From positions 41,529,366-41,593,365 of the forward strand of contig JAYGXS010000003.1 of NCBI GenBank assembly GCA_036362985.1: a stretch of DNA of 64,000 nt, given 5' to 3'. The position numbers and the translations under genes are program-made. The notes under the pieces were generated by a model that ran no database searches, had not been told where the DNA came from, and saw only the letters and a list, made by a program, of their open reading frames with translations. Each line of letters starts with the position of its first letter. Within the stretch, counting starts at the first letter, position 1. This DNA comes from Ligula intestinalis. Its lineage: Eukaryota > Platyhelminthes > Cestoda > Diphyllobothriidea > Diphyllobothriidae. Below, piece by piece: positions 23,629 to 37,030 of the stretch.

Positions 23629-26437
23629 CTGTTGTCTTTGGTGACAATATTATGTGACCATAATACTCGCTGCGGTCAGAGCACGATAAATGAGGCTCAA
23701 GACAAAGGCCTGGCGGGACAAATAGATTCCTTTAGCTGTCGGTGAGCGTTCATCAATAGATGCCTTGGAAGATAATTTAAGAAGGTTCACTGTAACGTAA
23801 GCTTCGGTCCACTCTTCGGTCAGTCGAAAAACACATCAGGCCGAATTTCACGTCGAAAATGAAACCCTAATTAACTGCTTTCCATAGCCCTGCTTTTAGC
23901 GCACTGCTCTAGATCCAAAAACGGCATATTTATGATAAAGAAGAATGAAATGAAGAACCGTAAGAAGGATTTCCCTGGAGTTCACTCCACAGACTTTCCT
24001 TCAGTTACCACAGCAATTAATTGTCCTACCGATTGATACACAGAGCATATGCAATTGACTGACCGAGATAAGTAGCTTGTCTTATAACGTCACACAAGAT
24101 CTTGCAAAACTGAATCTTTATGTAATACGGGATAGGTGCTAGGAACAGTGAATGTATGGGGCATATCCGGAGAAAGAAAAAAAGCCTAAAAAAGTAGAAA
24201 ATAATATAATAACTTATTTAAATAATTAACTATTTGCGCGCCTTGATTAAAATTAGAAGTCCAACCATCAGGAAAAATGAAGGTCCAACAGTGCCCAGAT
24301 GGACGCAATCTACGATTCTATATAAATTATATTGCAATATTACAGCTAAAGGGTAACTCTAAAAGGTTAAATTCAATTCCTACCTGACTCGGATTCCCGT
24401 TGGTATATACCTATGCCTGCGCGCCTTTGAAGATTTCGTGCGAAATTGAAGTCAACACACCAGCTTGGTTTAACTATTCAGACAGAGAAGCAAAATTTGC
24501 ACACGTGAACAATTTTTACACATATCCATCCTGACCTACTAAACGCGCAAAAGGTAGGAGTGACATCAAAATTTTGTCGTGGTAATACACTTGTAAAATT
24601 TTCTTAAAGATGGACGACAATCTAAACTTCTTACAATGCAAAATGACCGGGAAAGATTCATTATATTGACCTATAAATTAAAGTTAACAGAGTTACGTTT
24701 TTTATGGAAGTCGAATATTACCAGCTTATTTGACTCTAAACTACTTTATCGATTTCCTTTGAATGCATTCAAGAAGATTATGAACTTTAGTTTCCGAGGT
24801 CAGATTAAATAAATAGAACATCGTACACAAAACAAAAATTTACAACTTTATGTAAGCCAATTTTTGGACAAAAAATTATTAAAGAAATTGTAAAGGCGTG
24901 GCAGAACATGAACTTAGCGAGTTCGTGTTTAATGATTCTTTTTGAAACAATAAAATGAAATTTGCGGCAAAACATCATGCTTCAGGTGCGACATTGAACA
25001 CAATCCAATAGTCTTGATACCTTTGCTGGATACTTCATAGAAATAGGTTTTTATATAATGTCAAATGTCAAAAAGATTACTCGTGAGCCTTTATACATTG
25101 TCGTTTGATAAGGAATTTATTCTTCTGGCATATTCCTTAACACTTTCTAGCGAACTTTGTGTAAGCTCAGGTTCAAAGCTTTTTTGAACTGTCCCATAAC
25201 GCTTTGTCATTTCAGGCATCATATGTCAGTTCCCCGGAGATGTGACTTTCGCATCTGCTTGTTTTCATTACTGTCAAAAGAGTCACCACTTGAATGAAAT
25301 TATAAAAATTCATTTTTACGAACGCTAATGTTTTCCCTAAAGAAGCTGCCATAGGTTTTTACTTTCAAGGAATTTTTCCTCTTTCAAAACGAATTTTTTT
25401 TGTGTATTTAGGAAACAAACATTCATCTTCAGCATATATGGAAAGCAAAACCAATCAGTGATTAAAATGCCTATTTCTAAAAACACCAAATTGTTGATAT
25501 TAGCAACTTATTTCAGAAAAGGAAACTGCATGTATGTACATGCCAACCAACTTGGTTGCCCCGTGCCCCTAATCGACACAAAATTACTATTGTCATGTGC
25601 CATTGAAAAGGACATGGTTGAACTCTCAGTATTCTAGTGCGCCACTCCTGATTTTTGATGTCTGCAAAATAAGAACGATTAAAAAGACAATTATTGGCCT
25701 TTCAAGGTTAGGTAATGGTGAAAAATGGCATAAGTTAGCAAACTAGAATTAATGTGCGTAAGGGTGTGTTTTTTTGATTGCTTAAATATCCTAATACTTT
25801 ACATTTTGCCTAATCGCCGTTATTTTACGAAAATGTGTTGCGAAAAACGTTTCCCTTCATAGCAATGTGATGTAGTATAAAAATAAATTTAGATACGCAA
25901 TCATGGTCTATTACATTCAGTACCATTGGAAGTTATATTTATACGAACAAGCGCTGCCCCTATATCAAAAATGCATGTGTTTTTATACATAAATAAACCA
26001 TGCCCCACATTTAGGAAGTGCGGTGGCTGAGTAAGTAAACAGCACTATTTCCATCGTTGACATGTTCTTTGGGGAAATCTGCAGACTGAAAGGCTGGCTT
26101 TAAATATTCTTTTAAATTAGATATTATCCAAAATCTCGGTCAATCAGGGACATTGACATTAATTCGTATTTTGCACGTTTGGGTTTAATTGCAGTATTAT
26201 ACGGTTTGTACAGCATAAATATGATATTTTCCTATTGGTCAAAACTTAATATGATGATTGGCCAATTGCAAACGAATATTCCAAGCGAAGGGCTAAGAAG
26301 GCTGATCTGCCGGAGTATTATCCAACGTACGAGTGGTTTACTGAATATCTGGCCTTTGCAACCATTCAAGAACGACCGTATGGTAAAAACAGGAAAATTT
26401 ACATTCCCTGAATTAAGTTTTTTATTCACTCTCAGCA
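23629..26437. other. No gene recognised; upstream region of the GPCR
   Basis: AT-rich. A possible 3' splice site (GGGTTTAATTGCAG, ending about 26193) lies 245 nt before the GPCR start and could begin its main exon, leaving earlier 5' UTR exons unseen. No promoter element could be singled out. Confidence 0.35.
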
Positions 26438-27694
26438 ATGCCGAAGAATGATTCCCAGACACTGGAATATAATTTTGGTGAGTGGCTCATATTTGGTCCT
26501 GTATCTGCTCCCTTGACAATCTGTGGTCTGATTGGAAATGGGCTGACTCTACAAACATTGCACCAAAAGGGTCTCTCCTCCATGACATCTAGCCTCTTCC
26601 TTAAGACACTGACGCTAGCCGATGGCGTTCTCCTTCTCTCCTACTTCATAAGTTTTTGCATCCCTATGTTGGTGCCGAGCAATGCGGCGACCTGGATGGA
26701 GGAATCCGGCATTTACCCAGTGATTTATCCAATCGCCCTCACAGCACAAACAATCGGCGTTTATACTGTGGTCGTTTTTTCAATCATTCGCTATGTCACT
26801 ATCTCCTCCCCTCTCAGACGGAACGCCTGTAGGACTCGCAAAAAAGCCCGACTGCTAGTTGGCGCAATTATCAGTTTCTCAGTTTTATTTAACGTGCCAC
26901 GGGTGTTTGAGTACCTTTCAATTCCTTTTAAACCAGCAAATTGCTCAAGTATCTCCGAGCACGACGGTTGTTGCTATGAAATGCGAAAATTGGGCTCAGT
27001 ACATCTCTACGTGTCTATTTACCGCTCATATGCCTATACATTTGGTATTTTTGTTGTGCCTGTGAGTATTGTGGCGGTGCTGAATGCTCGACTAGCCATT
27101 ATCCTTCACCGCATACGTTTCAAATTTGCTGACAGTCACATTCCTTACCGAGCACGAAATGACAGTACCCCTAAACCCTGGCCTGTAGTGAGGAAAAATA
27201 CGGCTACCTCAGTGCAACACAGTGCAAGCCGGCTAGATGCTACCAGTGGATGGGATCAGCGTTCAGTAGAAGATGTGCCAATCGGCAGTTCCGAGGCTTT
27301 CGGCATGAATACTGTTCCTGGTGTCAGTCAGAGCAAAGATAGGACTCGCGGCATTCCACACTATCGCCCAGCCATTGACAGGGGCGTCCAGTACAAAAGG
27401 CGTCGCGTTCAGGTAACCGCAAAACTCTTTTGTCTGGTCACCATATTTACCACTTTCCAGACCTTCCCAATGATTGATAATCTTCTCTTGCACTTCTGGG
27501 ATGATTGGGTACAATCGACCTTTCCCAACTATAACATATTTTACGCCTTGTGTCAGTTTTCAGTCATGCTAAACGCTTCTGTGAACTCGGTGCTCTACTG
27601 TTTACTAGGCCGCAGATTTAGGGGGGAATTAATCAAGATACTTAACAGTCAACACAAATGTATCCGAGCATATGCACTGCTTTTACGTTGTTAA
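26438..27694 (+). CDS. Class A (rhodopsin-like) GPCR, FMRFamide/neuropeptide receptor-like
   Basis: Single-exon 418-residue seven-helix receptor of the plasma membrane, probably for a neuropeptide. The N-terminus is short (about 17 residues, glycosylation site N4). TM1 has GxxxNG-type GLIGNGLT (N34). TM2 has LAD (D62). TM3 ends IRY at 117-119 where E/DRY is usual, followed by ISSPLR. TM4 is about 138-159. TM5 has P208. Intracellular loop 3 is long and basic (about 227-327). TM6 has QTFP (341-344) in place of CWxP. TM7 has NSVLY (383-387) in place of NPxxY, followed by CLLGRRFR, as in FMRFamide-type receptors (SxNxxxYCLxGxxFR). The usual Cys at the top of TM3 is Tyr93, although ECL2 keeps C169, C178 and C179. 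An in-frame stop 24 nt upstream (26414) supports this ATG. Codon use is clearly less AT-rich than the flanks. A possible AATAAA lies at 28036. Ligand unknown. Confidence 0.85.
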   Translation: MPKNDSQTLEYNFGEWLIFGPVSAPLTICGLIGNGLTLQTLHQKGLSSMTSSLFLKTLTLADGVLLLSYFISFCIPMLVPSNAATWMEESGIYPVIYPIALTAQTIGVYTVVVFSIIRYVTISSPLRRNACRTRKKARLLVGAIISFSVLFNVPRVFEYLSIPFKPANCSSISEHDGCCYEMRKLGSVHLYVSIYRSYAYTFGIFVVPVSIVAVLNARLAIILHRIRFKFADSHIPYRARNDSTPKPWPVVRKNTATSVQHSASRLDATSGWDQRSVEDVPIGSSEAFGMNTVPGVSQSKDRTRGIPHYRPAIDRGVQYKRRRVQVTAKLFCLVTIFTTFQTFPMIDNLLLHFWDDWVQSTFPNYNIFYALCQFSVMLNASVNSVLYCLLGRRFRGELIKILNSQHKCIRAYALLLRC

Positions 27695-30434
27695 AATGTG
27701 TGCAGTGTTCAGGCGGCTTCCCTGTTCAAACCCCACGGTGTTATCTGAGACAAAACGTATCAGATATTCTTGAATCTATGTACACACAACAAAGATCATT
27801 TTCTTTACACAAGTTGTTTTTTCTTAACTCTTTGCTTTGGGGTTCAAACGAAAAAGGTTGCGAACAAAATCATCCCGAATTCAAAGACTTTTAAGATTTA
27901 ACGTGATACCATAAGACATCGTCTTGGGTAGGTTGTGATAAGAAAAATAGCTTTGGCAGCAAACATTCACGGTCTTGCAACAAGCACAGCATATAAGCTG
28001 AAAGTAAGCAGCCAAAATTTTCTAATCTATAAGGAAATAAAACGTCATTTCCACCAATCTTGTCTTATTAGTTATTGCCTTCTTTGATATATAGAGTATG
28101 GTGAGTGCAGCATGCAACACCATCAACATCATACAAACATCGTTATAGTTTGCAGAGCATTTACTCCACGGACGCATGGTTGATATTGTGGATAAGGCAG
28201 AACACATCGCAAAAGGAAAGCAAATTGTTATTTATAAAGTGTCATTTATTAAGTGAGAAGTAATTGGTTTTTTCAAATGTGAAATCAACGAAAAGGAATT
28301 ATTAATTCCTTCCACATAAACTTACTTACAATTTAGCCAAATCTAGTGCATATTTCGCTCCAAAACTTTAATTAAGAAGACAGTTTTCAGAATGTAAGCC
28401 TTTCTTGTTATTTAATCCACTCAGTTGATCAAAGTTACCTACCATGTTAAATTTGATCATGAATGTTGGAGGCAGGACTCGCCATACTGTACGTATTCTG
28501 CGAGTTTCGACTGAGGGTTCCCTCTAAGAGAGGAACGTATGTACTTTAATATGTACTTTAGTCAAAATTCATTCCAGACCAAGGGATTTTCAGGATTATT
28601 TGATTATTCAGGTCGGTATTTTAGCTAGCCAAAGACGTTATTCTTAGCGGGGCGTAGTGCTTTTTTTAAAATATACATTCTCCCCTGCAAGTATTTTGAA
28701 GTCAACAGTTGTGTTCAAAGCCAAGCGCAACAGACATGTTGACGCAAATTTTCATTTCTATGTAAAAAACACGATACGTTATAGCCTTTGTTAAACGTTA
28801 ACCACAATCCCGCGAACTTTGGGATGGTAATCTTATCATACCTGAGACAACTAATTGATAAGCAGGAAACAAAACTCAGGGTCATGTTCTCTGCTGGATA
28901 TTTAAGTAGACGTTTTTCTGCCGTCTCTGGACTTGTCATTCGTAACAGCACAACCAGATATTTTGTATCCATTTAATTCAGGATATCTCATGCATTATTT
29001 AAAAAAGAGTAAATTGCTTCATCGTTAGAGTTCAAAATAACATTCTTCGATAAGAATCAAACACGCTACCTTATTAAACTCCATACAGCTATCAGATATA
29101 TTCCCTTAACATAAGTGCCCAGCAAAAATTTCAATAATGACTATTCGTTGATAGTCATATTGCAATTGGTCACAAATAAATCAGAAAAAAAAATTCAAAG
29201 AATAATGGAGACTTTTAATATAACAAAGTCCAGTAAATATCGTTTTATCAGGTGGACTAAAACTACTGACTTAGTAGGTCTTAGGAGGAGAGTTTTCATA
29301 GACTGTGCGTGAATACGTTGAGATTGATGCCCTTTTACACAGCCTCTATTACGTTTTGTCTCCCCGAACCTTCCTGGCTTTCAGCCTGCAAGCGCTGGAA
29401 AACCTTAGCTACATGTGAACGTATATAAAAAAGGACCTGGTTCCAAATATATTGACCAGAATCGATAAAACAATCCCAGATTTCACGTTAGTCACGATGC
29501 TGTGAAGAGCAAACTTAAATGAGGACTTACAACCCGACAGCCGGTCCTTAGTAGCATAGGATGCTCCCATTCGTTGGAAATCCTCTAGTTAGGACTCTTT
29601 CAATAATCTGTTAAAGTAAGCGTTTCGGTATGATGTTGAAAGAGTAGTTAACCAACGTGCCATTATAACGGATTATCTCAGGTCGGTCTCAATTTTTCGT
29701 CCTTCTTTTGTCTCAGGGATCATTCAAATCTGTAAATCAACTGGTAATTGACGTAAATCGTAGCTTGGGTGACGTAAAATCCTTAGCATTAACATGCGAG
29801 TAAGCCCTGCTAAGATCCGAAAATAGATATAAGTTTTTTTGGATTCCGAGCAGTCAAGTAAACGCGTGCAGAGAGCCATTTATATCACGGGGTTTGTAGA
29901 ACGCACTTAAAATGCTAAAATTGCGAAACATTGGTGACCACATGCAAACCGGCATTGCCGCATGTAAAAAATCTTTGTAGTAACAACAAACTAACCCATT
30001 CTAATTCAAAAATTAAAGTGAATATAAAAGCACTATTACTTTGTTTAAATAGAGCTAGTTTTCTGCTAAAGCCTAGCATAAGCCAAACGTGAAAAATTGC
30101 CTTAGCTCTGGCCAATGAATGCATTTAAATTTGTCACGTAAAATCCCAAGCATGCCATTTTGGGTATATTATAAAAACTCTCGCTGTGTTAAATTTGTTT
30201 GCAGCAATTGCCGATCGTCATTGAAAAGCTGGCGTCTTTTACCCATTTTAATATTTTAAAGCTTTATTTTGATTGCCTTAGTTTATATTCCATGTCAAAT
30301 AGCTGAATTTGTTTGCATTTCGAATAAAAATTACGAAAAAAGAAGGCGTGGTTGTCTTGGACGTCGGCGGCGTTTTTCAAGAAACGTCTTGGGTAAACTT
30401 TAGATCAGAACAATTTTTATAAGTGGGCAAGTTA
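27695..30434. other. No gene recognised; downstream of the GPCR
   Basis: AT-rich with short frames only. It holds a possible polyadenylation signal (AATAAA, 28036-28041) for the GPCR, 342 nt past its stop. Confidence 0.35.
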
Positions 30435-31600
30435 GATTTTAAGTAAATATTCGCGGTTGCAATACCAATGGGCGTGCTGAAAAATATTTCTAGTGAAGTT
30501 ACTTTCGTGGGCCGCAGGATGTTTGCTCCCACCTGTGAGAATTTTGGCATTGCACTCCTTTCTGTGGACGCTGGCTGTGAGATTGCTCTTACTCAGTCTT
30601 TGCTTGTTGACGTTGGCGAACGGACAAATGTTTCCTGTTTCTTCTTCGTGATTGAATTTTATGACAGGAATGACATTTCTAAGAACCTGGTGCAGTCGTT
30701 AAACATCGCATTTTCTTCATATAAACGCAAGTATTATCTATGTAACATAGCCATATTTTGACGTGATTATTTGAACAAAAGCATCTTCTAGAAGTTGTAG
30801 GACTAGTTTGACGACTGTTCCTGATATCGTTGAACCTCTTGTGGTGTCCTTGACTTGTTGGTAAAATTTGCCATTGAATTGAAAATAGTTCTTAAGGCAG
30901 AGGCTAAGCATTTCGAACACGGACTTAGCCAAAGCGGCAATGTGTGATTCATCTAAGTGCTAGCAACTTTTTTCAATTGCCGGGTTATGTGGTAGAGAGT
31001 AAAAGGCTTCATTTTGAAAGTTAACAGACAGCGTTTTCGGCATAAAATGGCTATATATATTGTAACCAACAGGTAAGTTAATACATTTTTTAGAAATCTG
31101 AAAGTTTAACTGAAATTAACATCTGTTATGAAGAAAAATTTAATCCCAACTTCTTGTATTAAAGGAAAAAGCAACTATAACAAACGGCAGAATGTACTCA
31201 AAAGACAAACATTAAAACCTCTAATTTTCTGAAAGAAAACAGAAGGGTTGGTTTTACTGTATTGCAATCCGTTTGTGAGGTGCTATGGGCCTTTGCATAG
31301 CAATTTGAAAAGGCTAGGTGTCACTTTTTGAATCTTTGGAGGACCATAATTGCGTGTAATACGGGTCACTAAGAGGCAATAATTTTGAGTCCAGGGGGCT
31401 TATGAACTTCAGTCAAGTGAGTTCATTTGCTTTTATCATTATCGATTTAGCTTTCTTTTTCGTAGGGTTATCAGCAATTGAGATGTATGTGTCTGTATCA
31501 TTTATCGCTGTATTGGCGTAATTGACGTAGTCCGTCCTGTCAATAATGACGGTTGCACCATCTTGTTCAGCAGATACAAAGATTATATAGTCCACTGTTC
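30435..31600 (-). mobile_element. Penelope-like element relic, reverse transcriptase
   Basis: Minus-strand RT of a Penelope-like element, read from high to low coordinates. GATVIIDRTDYVNYAN (in frame 31595-31413) matches the ADKGxATVVMDRxDY motif of the N-terminal part. ITRNYGPPKIQK (about 31365-31328) matches RxYGxPKIHK. FQFNGKFYQQVKDTTRGS, then TISGTVVKLVLQLLED (in frame 30932-30738), match FxFNGxFYxQxxGxxMGSPxS. The catalytic YVDD is replaced by YVT and a stop (about 30745-30735). An I-FNHEEE segment and TASVHRK follow, matching FTxExE and TxVYRK. It is dead from stops at the active site and loss of the GIY-YIG end. The part between about 31260 and 31000 is poorly conserved or interrupted. 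Confidence 0.8.
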
Positions 31601-32745
31601 TCAGGGTGTTTTATTTTAAAATTGGCAAGGTTTACTTATGTATTCTTTTTCAGGGGAGGCTGGTGGCACAACTGCATACGTCAGCATGCTATGTTTTCGT
31701 TAGTAGGAGGGATTCAAAAATGGCTAGGATACATCAAGGTGCCCCATCGCTATGATTTAACGGTATTCATTTAGACTCTGGTTTTAGCGACCATGCTTAA
31801 TAAAATTCCGAAACCTTGCAAAGATTGGGACATGGTTGTTCTGAGCAATTTGTAAGGCACTATGCATTCCTTGTTTCTGAAAAATAACTTTTATTTTTTT
31901 CGATTTAGCATGCGAATACTTTGTTAGGGAAGAGATTTCTTGAAATATTTTTGCTTTTATAAATGGACATTTTTAGCACAACCGAAAAATAAACAGTGCT
32001 TTAATTCAAGATTTTAGGCCATTATGCGTCTCCGGGTTTTTCTCAAATAAGTTGAGTGTACGATCGCTGGGATAGCTCTTTTAGTTATCTGTGCTCTCGG
32101 CTTGTTATAAGAGGCTATCTTCAGAGACTATGAATAGACATCCAGTGGTGGATTGAGCAACTTGGTGCATAAAAATGCGACTAACACAGATGTTCAAATA
32201 TCATAGCAACCACTAATAGCGCATAAACTATAGCAAAACCTATTGAAGGGCACCGGACAGATGAGTTTGAGAACTACGGCAACTTTGAAATAAACTATCA
32301 GGGAAGAGGTACCTCAATAGCCGCTACCTCCATACGCGCCTAAGGAGAACAAGTAGATAAGAGCCATTACAACACAGGCGTCGTCTAGCGCAAATTAAGA
32401 ACGTTCCGGAAGCAGCTGACTATAATTCTGCATAATTCGGCATAAGTATCGGCCATTGGCCGACAGTTATCCAAATAAAGAACCGACCCACGTAGGTAAA
32501 TAGTCTAGTGTAATTCGTCAAGTACCGTGTCGCGACTGTTCTCACCATTAAACAGTTTAGAGCGAATGATGAAACATAAAACGGACCGTACGGAAAAGCG
32601 ACATCTGCCTCACACCACTCCCCACACCCTGGAGGAAGAGTACGAAGTTAACCTTACAGATACGTTGACAATAGAGCGAGCTAGTGACGAGATCGGACAG
32701 GAACTACTCTAGGTCTAGGTTTTCAACTGTAATCGCATCAAAATA
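31601..32745. other. No gene recognised
   Basis: May include the N-terminal part of the PLE to the left (minus strand), but this is not legible. The 32240-32700 stretch is more GC-rich with a 61-codon frame of unknown origin, perhaps LTR-type sequence. Confidence 0.35.
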
Positions 32746-32766
32746 CATGTATATATATATATATAT
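32746..32766. repeat. (TA)n microsatellite
   Basis: About 20 bp of alternating TA. Confidence 0.85.
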
Positions 32767-35700
32767 CCCCCTGTTGTCAAGCTTTTTGTTTAAGCGGCCA
32801 GGTTATGTGGCCCAGCTCATTGCCAAGGACGCATGCCATGACGATGACGACGACGACGTGGGCCGGAGTGGACATGGACTCAACATACAACGAATGCAAC
32901 CCCCATTTCCCTATGCTTACAATCCAATTTTTGTTCTCCTGACTGAATCAAAAACCACGTCAGTTCTTCCTGCAAAATATCTTACTCTAAGGATGGCCTG
33001 TGATAGGAAGCCGAAAGTTTGGACAAAAAGGTTATTCCAGTTTCAACGCCATCGCCTTCTCTGGGACTAGAACCTGGAGCTCGCATAACCATTTTACTTC
33101 CTGAGAAACAACTTGTTCATTGTGTGCGTTGTTCTATAAAATGTCATTCATGAAAGCAGGAAATGTTTCAAAAAGTCATTTCTTTTATCATACGAAAATG
33201 CTGGGGTATGTGGCACCCTCGATTTCTCTCAAGTCCTGTCTCTGTTTATTAACAGGTAAAATTGCACATGCAGGTTTCATTGATTGAAGGGGTTCTGAGC
33301 CTTCAGTCAGGTAAATAATTAAAAAACAACATATACGCTTAACAACTTACTTATATTTCGATCACGGCAAGTATGTGTAGGTTATCATGCGTAGATACTT
33401 GCATAGTATGACCATTTTTTATGACAAATTATGCAAACCGTGCATGACTTATTCCGCCCTAATGCGTCATATAAACTCCACATCATTTATGCGTCAAGTA
33501 CATGCAATGTAAACTCATTATATGCACAGCTATACGATAATTTAAACAAGTTAAAAACCTCCTTAAATATTTGCATGTCAATTGGTACAGCGTGAAACCT
33601 TAGAAATAATAGGTATTTTTTCCTAAAAAAACGCCTTGGATACTGTTTACTATTTGCGGGTTTCGAGCAAAAAAATAAAAAAGCAACAACGGTTTCCCAA
33701 GATACTGGTTTGTCCGACAAGAGAATTTCAACGGAGTTTATACTTTTCAGCTTCAAAATAATGGCACATTTTGTTATTATTGAAGTTCATAGGCTTAAAT
33801 GCATACGGTTGCTTTAAAATATAATGTTTCTGAATCGCTTACAAAACGTTTTACTCAAATTTACTCAAAAGTCATTCCATTAACGAATTGCATGTATGAA
33901 CCAAAATTTCAATAGGCAACTGCTGCTTGCATGTTCGCCAATATAAAAAGGCAAATATCATATTTGCAAATGTAAAAAATCATTTATTTGATTCAGAACT
34001 AACTAAAAGTTCCCAGAATCTACTGCTGGGTAATACTGTCACTTTTTGATCGCTGTGCATACAAAATGAATTTTTAATTTACGTTTGTTCGCCCGAGGAC
34101 ACAACATTTTTGTAAACCCCGTGTTCTCCTTTCCTGAGCAAATAATTGGGGTTGCTTAAGATACGTGCGCTTAGCTAGAGTGCTAATAGGCATCAATGTT
34201 TTGGTACTCAAGAAAGGTAAAGCTACATAGTGTGCGCAACAATACCTGAAAATTGACCGACAATTTTCCATGTGTTCTAAAATGAATATTTTGCTGAATT
34301 TTGGCTTTGGAGCAGACTGACCTCAACCATAATTAAATGCAACGTATTATTGGTCTTTGTCACCTTACAGTACCACACTGCTGTTGAAAAGTGAGCTCTG
34401 GCCCGTCTGCGATAAAAATGTTTACCAAATATCTCTTCGTCTTAATAAAGCGAAAAACATGATTTTGATACATACTTAAGTCACTGTGTCAAAAATAATA
34501 AGCATAGTTTTTGCATGTCTGGATAGCTTAGCTAGTTTGATAGTTTGAGCGAGCCTCATGTATAGAAAAATGCTTTAATTACCCGAATAACGAGGCAACA
34601 TGATAAAGCCAGCCTCCCCATCAGTAATCCAAGGCTTTAAATTACGCCCATTCTAGCGCTTGGTCTGATGCCTTTTCACACTTTTCAATTGCAGTACTTG
34701 ATTATGACAGATAACTCAACTAAATGCTTGCTCCCTTTTAAAAATTTTTACAAAAACTATATAACGCTGCACCCGGTATTGGCTCTTGGTTTTATGGTCT
34801 GTTTGGTTATTAGATTTACGCCAGGTTTCTTGTCCCAACTGTCTCACTCCAGTTTCGCACCTTCAGAAACTAAATAACTCATAGACTGCCTAGTTTCTGA
34901 CATGTTAACCACCGGAAATGCCCTAGAACGAAGACGATGACAGTAAAGTTGAACTCCACTCCCGACGAAAGTGGAAGAAACACAAGAGGTAACACAAGTA
35001 AGCACTGAGGCAATTATGCATCTAAAATATAACTTCCGATAATTTTGTTATTTTGCAGTAAACTTTCTGCTGGCGAGAATTTATGCTCTCAAGGACCAAA
35101 ACCTTTGCCAAGATTTAAATGTAACCCAATTTGCCGATAATTTCCAACTGTCGCTGTATTCCCAGGAGGAAGTGTGGCTACTAAGAAAAAAATCAGTGAT
35201 GGTCACTGCGGAACCAAGGAATGACTAAATGTCTTCCAAATGTAGATGCTTTGTCATGCTCTCATGGATTAAAGATAAGCTTAATACACATCTGATAAAG
35301 TCGCTCACCCTAGCCAATCTTCCATCGATTATATCTTTAATGTACGATATAATTTTTGAATGCGATCCGTGGATAAGGTTTGATTAAAAATGAAGAGGCG
35401 TTTATTGACAAGCACGGCTATGGCAATATGAGTCCTTATCTGGTGAAAACTGATCAGAAGAGTTTCCCATGGGCAATGTATATTAAAATGGTTCTTAAAA
35501 CAATTGGACTAAATATTAAGAATTGCAAACCCTTCACCGCCCGCAATAATGAAAATGTCTTTGCTTAGGCGGAAACTGTTCGCTCATTCATGATAATTAT
35601 CTTTCTGTAGGTTCCATTTGAATGCCTTTTTTGAAGTCGAACTTCATTTTTATCAACGTAAGCGATTATTGAAGACAAACGCGATCTGTAAATATACAAA

Positions 35701-36869
35701 TTATATAGCTTTCCGATGAGTTAGAAAACTTTCAGGCTATGGGATTTGTTCAAAAGCACACAAGCTTCAAATTAAAGAGCGAAGTTGATAGGGAACAAGC
35801 TGCAGTTCTGAAAAATAGATCTTGTTGGAACAAATTATGTGCCAGTTGGACAGAATTTACGAATCCTTCAAAGGAACATGCATATTCTGATCCAACTAGG
35901 CTTGCACTGTCCATTCAAATGGACATCCAAATTCGGAGAAACAGTTCTTATTTGATTATTTGAACTCATTCTCGGGTTACCAGTAATGCTGCTACATGAA
36001 TGCGGTGCGTTTTCTATGTCGTCATATCGTAAACATTCCAAACGGTTCAATTTGGTGCGATACTGACAAGTTTGATTATTTTCGATGAATTAAGGAGTTG
36101 GGGATTGCATTGCGGATGTAGTTAATCGGCAATTTTTTTGTAGACCTATCGTATTTCTTATACGTTCACCACCCTACTGCGTAGATATTTCTGAATTGTT
36201 GGCTGCGCTACTTATTTCAGCCTGATGGTTAGAGTAACAGATGCATCCCCAGCTGTCGCTGAATCATGAATAAAGGCAGATCAACACCAGCACATGTTCA
36301 GTGATTGCACAGATACTGCTTGGCACAACTACAAGAAGTCCGGTTTATCAATGGGTCCGCCAACTTTCCCTATCTGCTTTCTGGTTGATGTGCCGTTTTG
36401 AAATGTCTGCAATTTAATTTCCTTAGAAATTAATTTTTATTCGCGGTATGTGTTACTTTGACCACAGTAATCGGTGATGTCCGCCATTTGCCCGAGAGCA
36501 GGGATGGTGACTATTGCCAGATATAGTGAAAGTAGACGAGTCACCATCTACCACACTCTAAACCTTCATCCGCTTCAACCGGTGCCAAGACAAATTCGAA
36601 ATGTCCATGCAAGGGATCGGTTGCAAGCCACTATCTCCAGATTCAGCCAGAAACACAGTCTAAACTTTATCTTTAGTGACAGCAGATTTTGCGCGGTTAC
36701 TACTGCACTGTCTACCCTCACTCACCTATGGTAAGTATCTAGCCTGATTCTAAGAAGCCAGGGCTCGTAGTGCTACTACAATTACAGCTATTTCTTATAC
36801 TTCTATAAGGATACGGCTGAGTGATATTTTTTCTTGTACTATTTCAGACTGTATTGCAAGCCAGAAGTT
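32767..36869. other. No gene recognised
   Basis: Open frames at 32684-33070 (128 codons, including an Asp run from GATGACGA repeats near 32838), 35739-35963 and 36474-36734 show no recognisable domain. A tRNA A-box-like string (GCCTGATGGTTAGAGTAA) at about 36219-36236 lacks a B box. Confidence 0.35.
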
Positions 36870-37030
36870 ACGCTGGTTAAAGTCAGCGCAGGGCCCATAT
36901 CCCCCTCAATCTCAACAAGTGTCGTAGTACTGATGTTAGCACTGATGTCACCGTTTGTTAGCGGTGACGCTGACTAAGCTTACGCTAGGGCTCATATTAC
37001 CTTTATCTCAACAAACATTGTGAATCTGTG
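36870..37030. repeat. Short local direct duplication
   Basis: Two diverged units, about 36877-36945 and 36968-37035. They share GGGCCCATAT/GGGCTCATAT, a CTCAACAA block and GT-rich ends. Confidence 0.4.

Noticed and set aside
26179..26451. 90-codon frame just before the GPCR
   Set aside because: Overlaps the GPCR start in another frame, and has no motif. Probably 5' UTR or intron.
32684..33070. 128-codon frame with an Asp run
   Set aside because: Begins in microsatellite sequence, its Asp run is a simple repeat, and no domain is seen.
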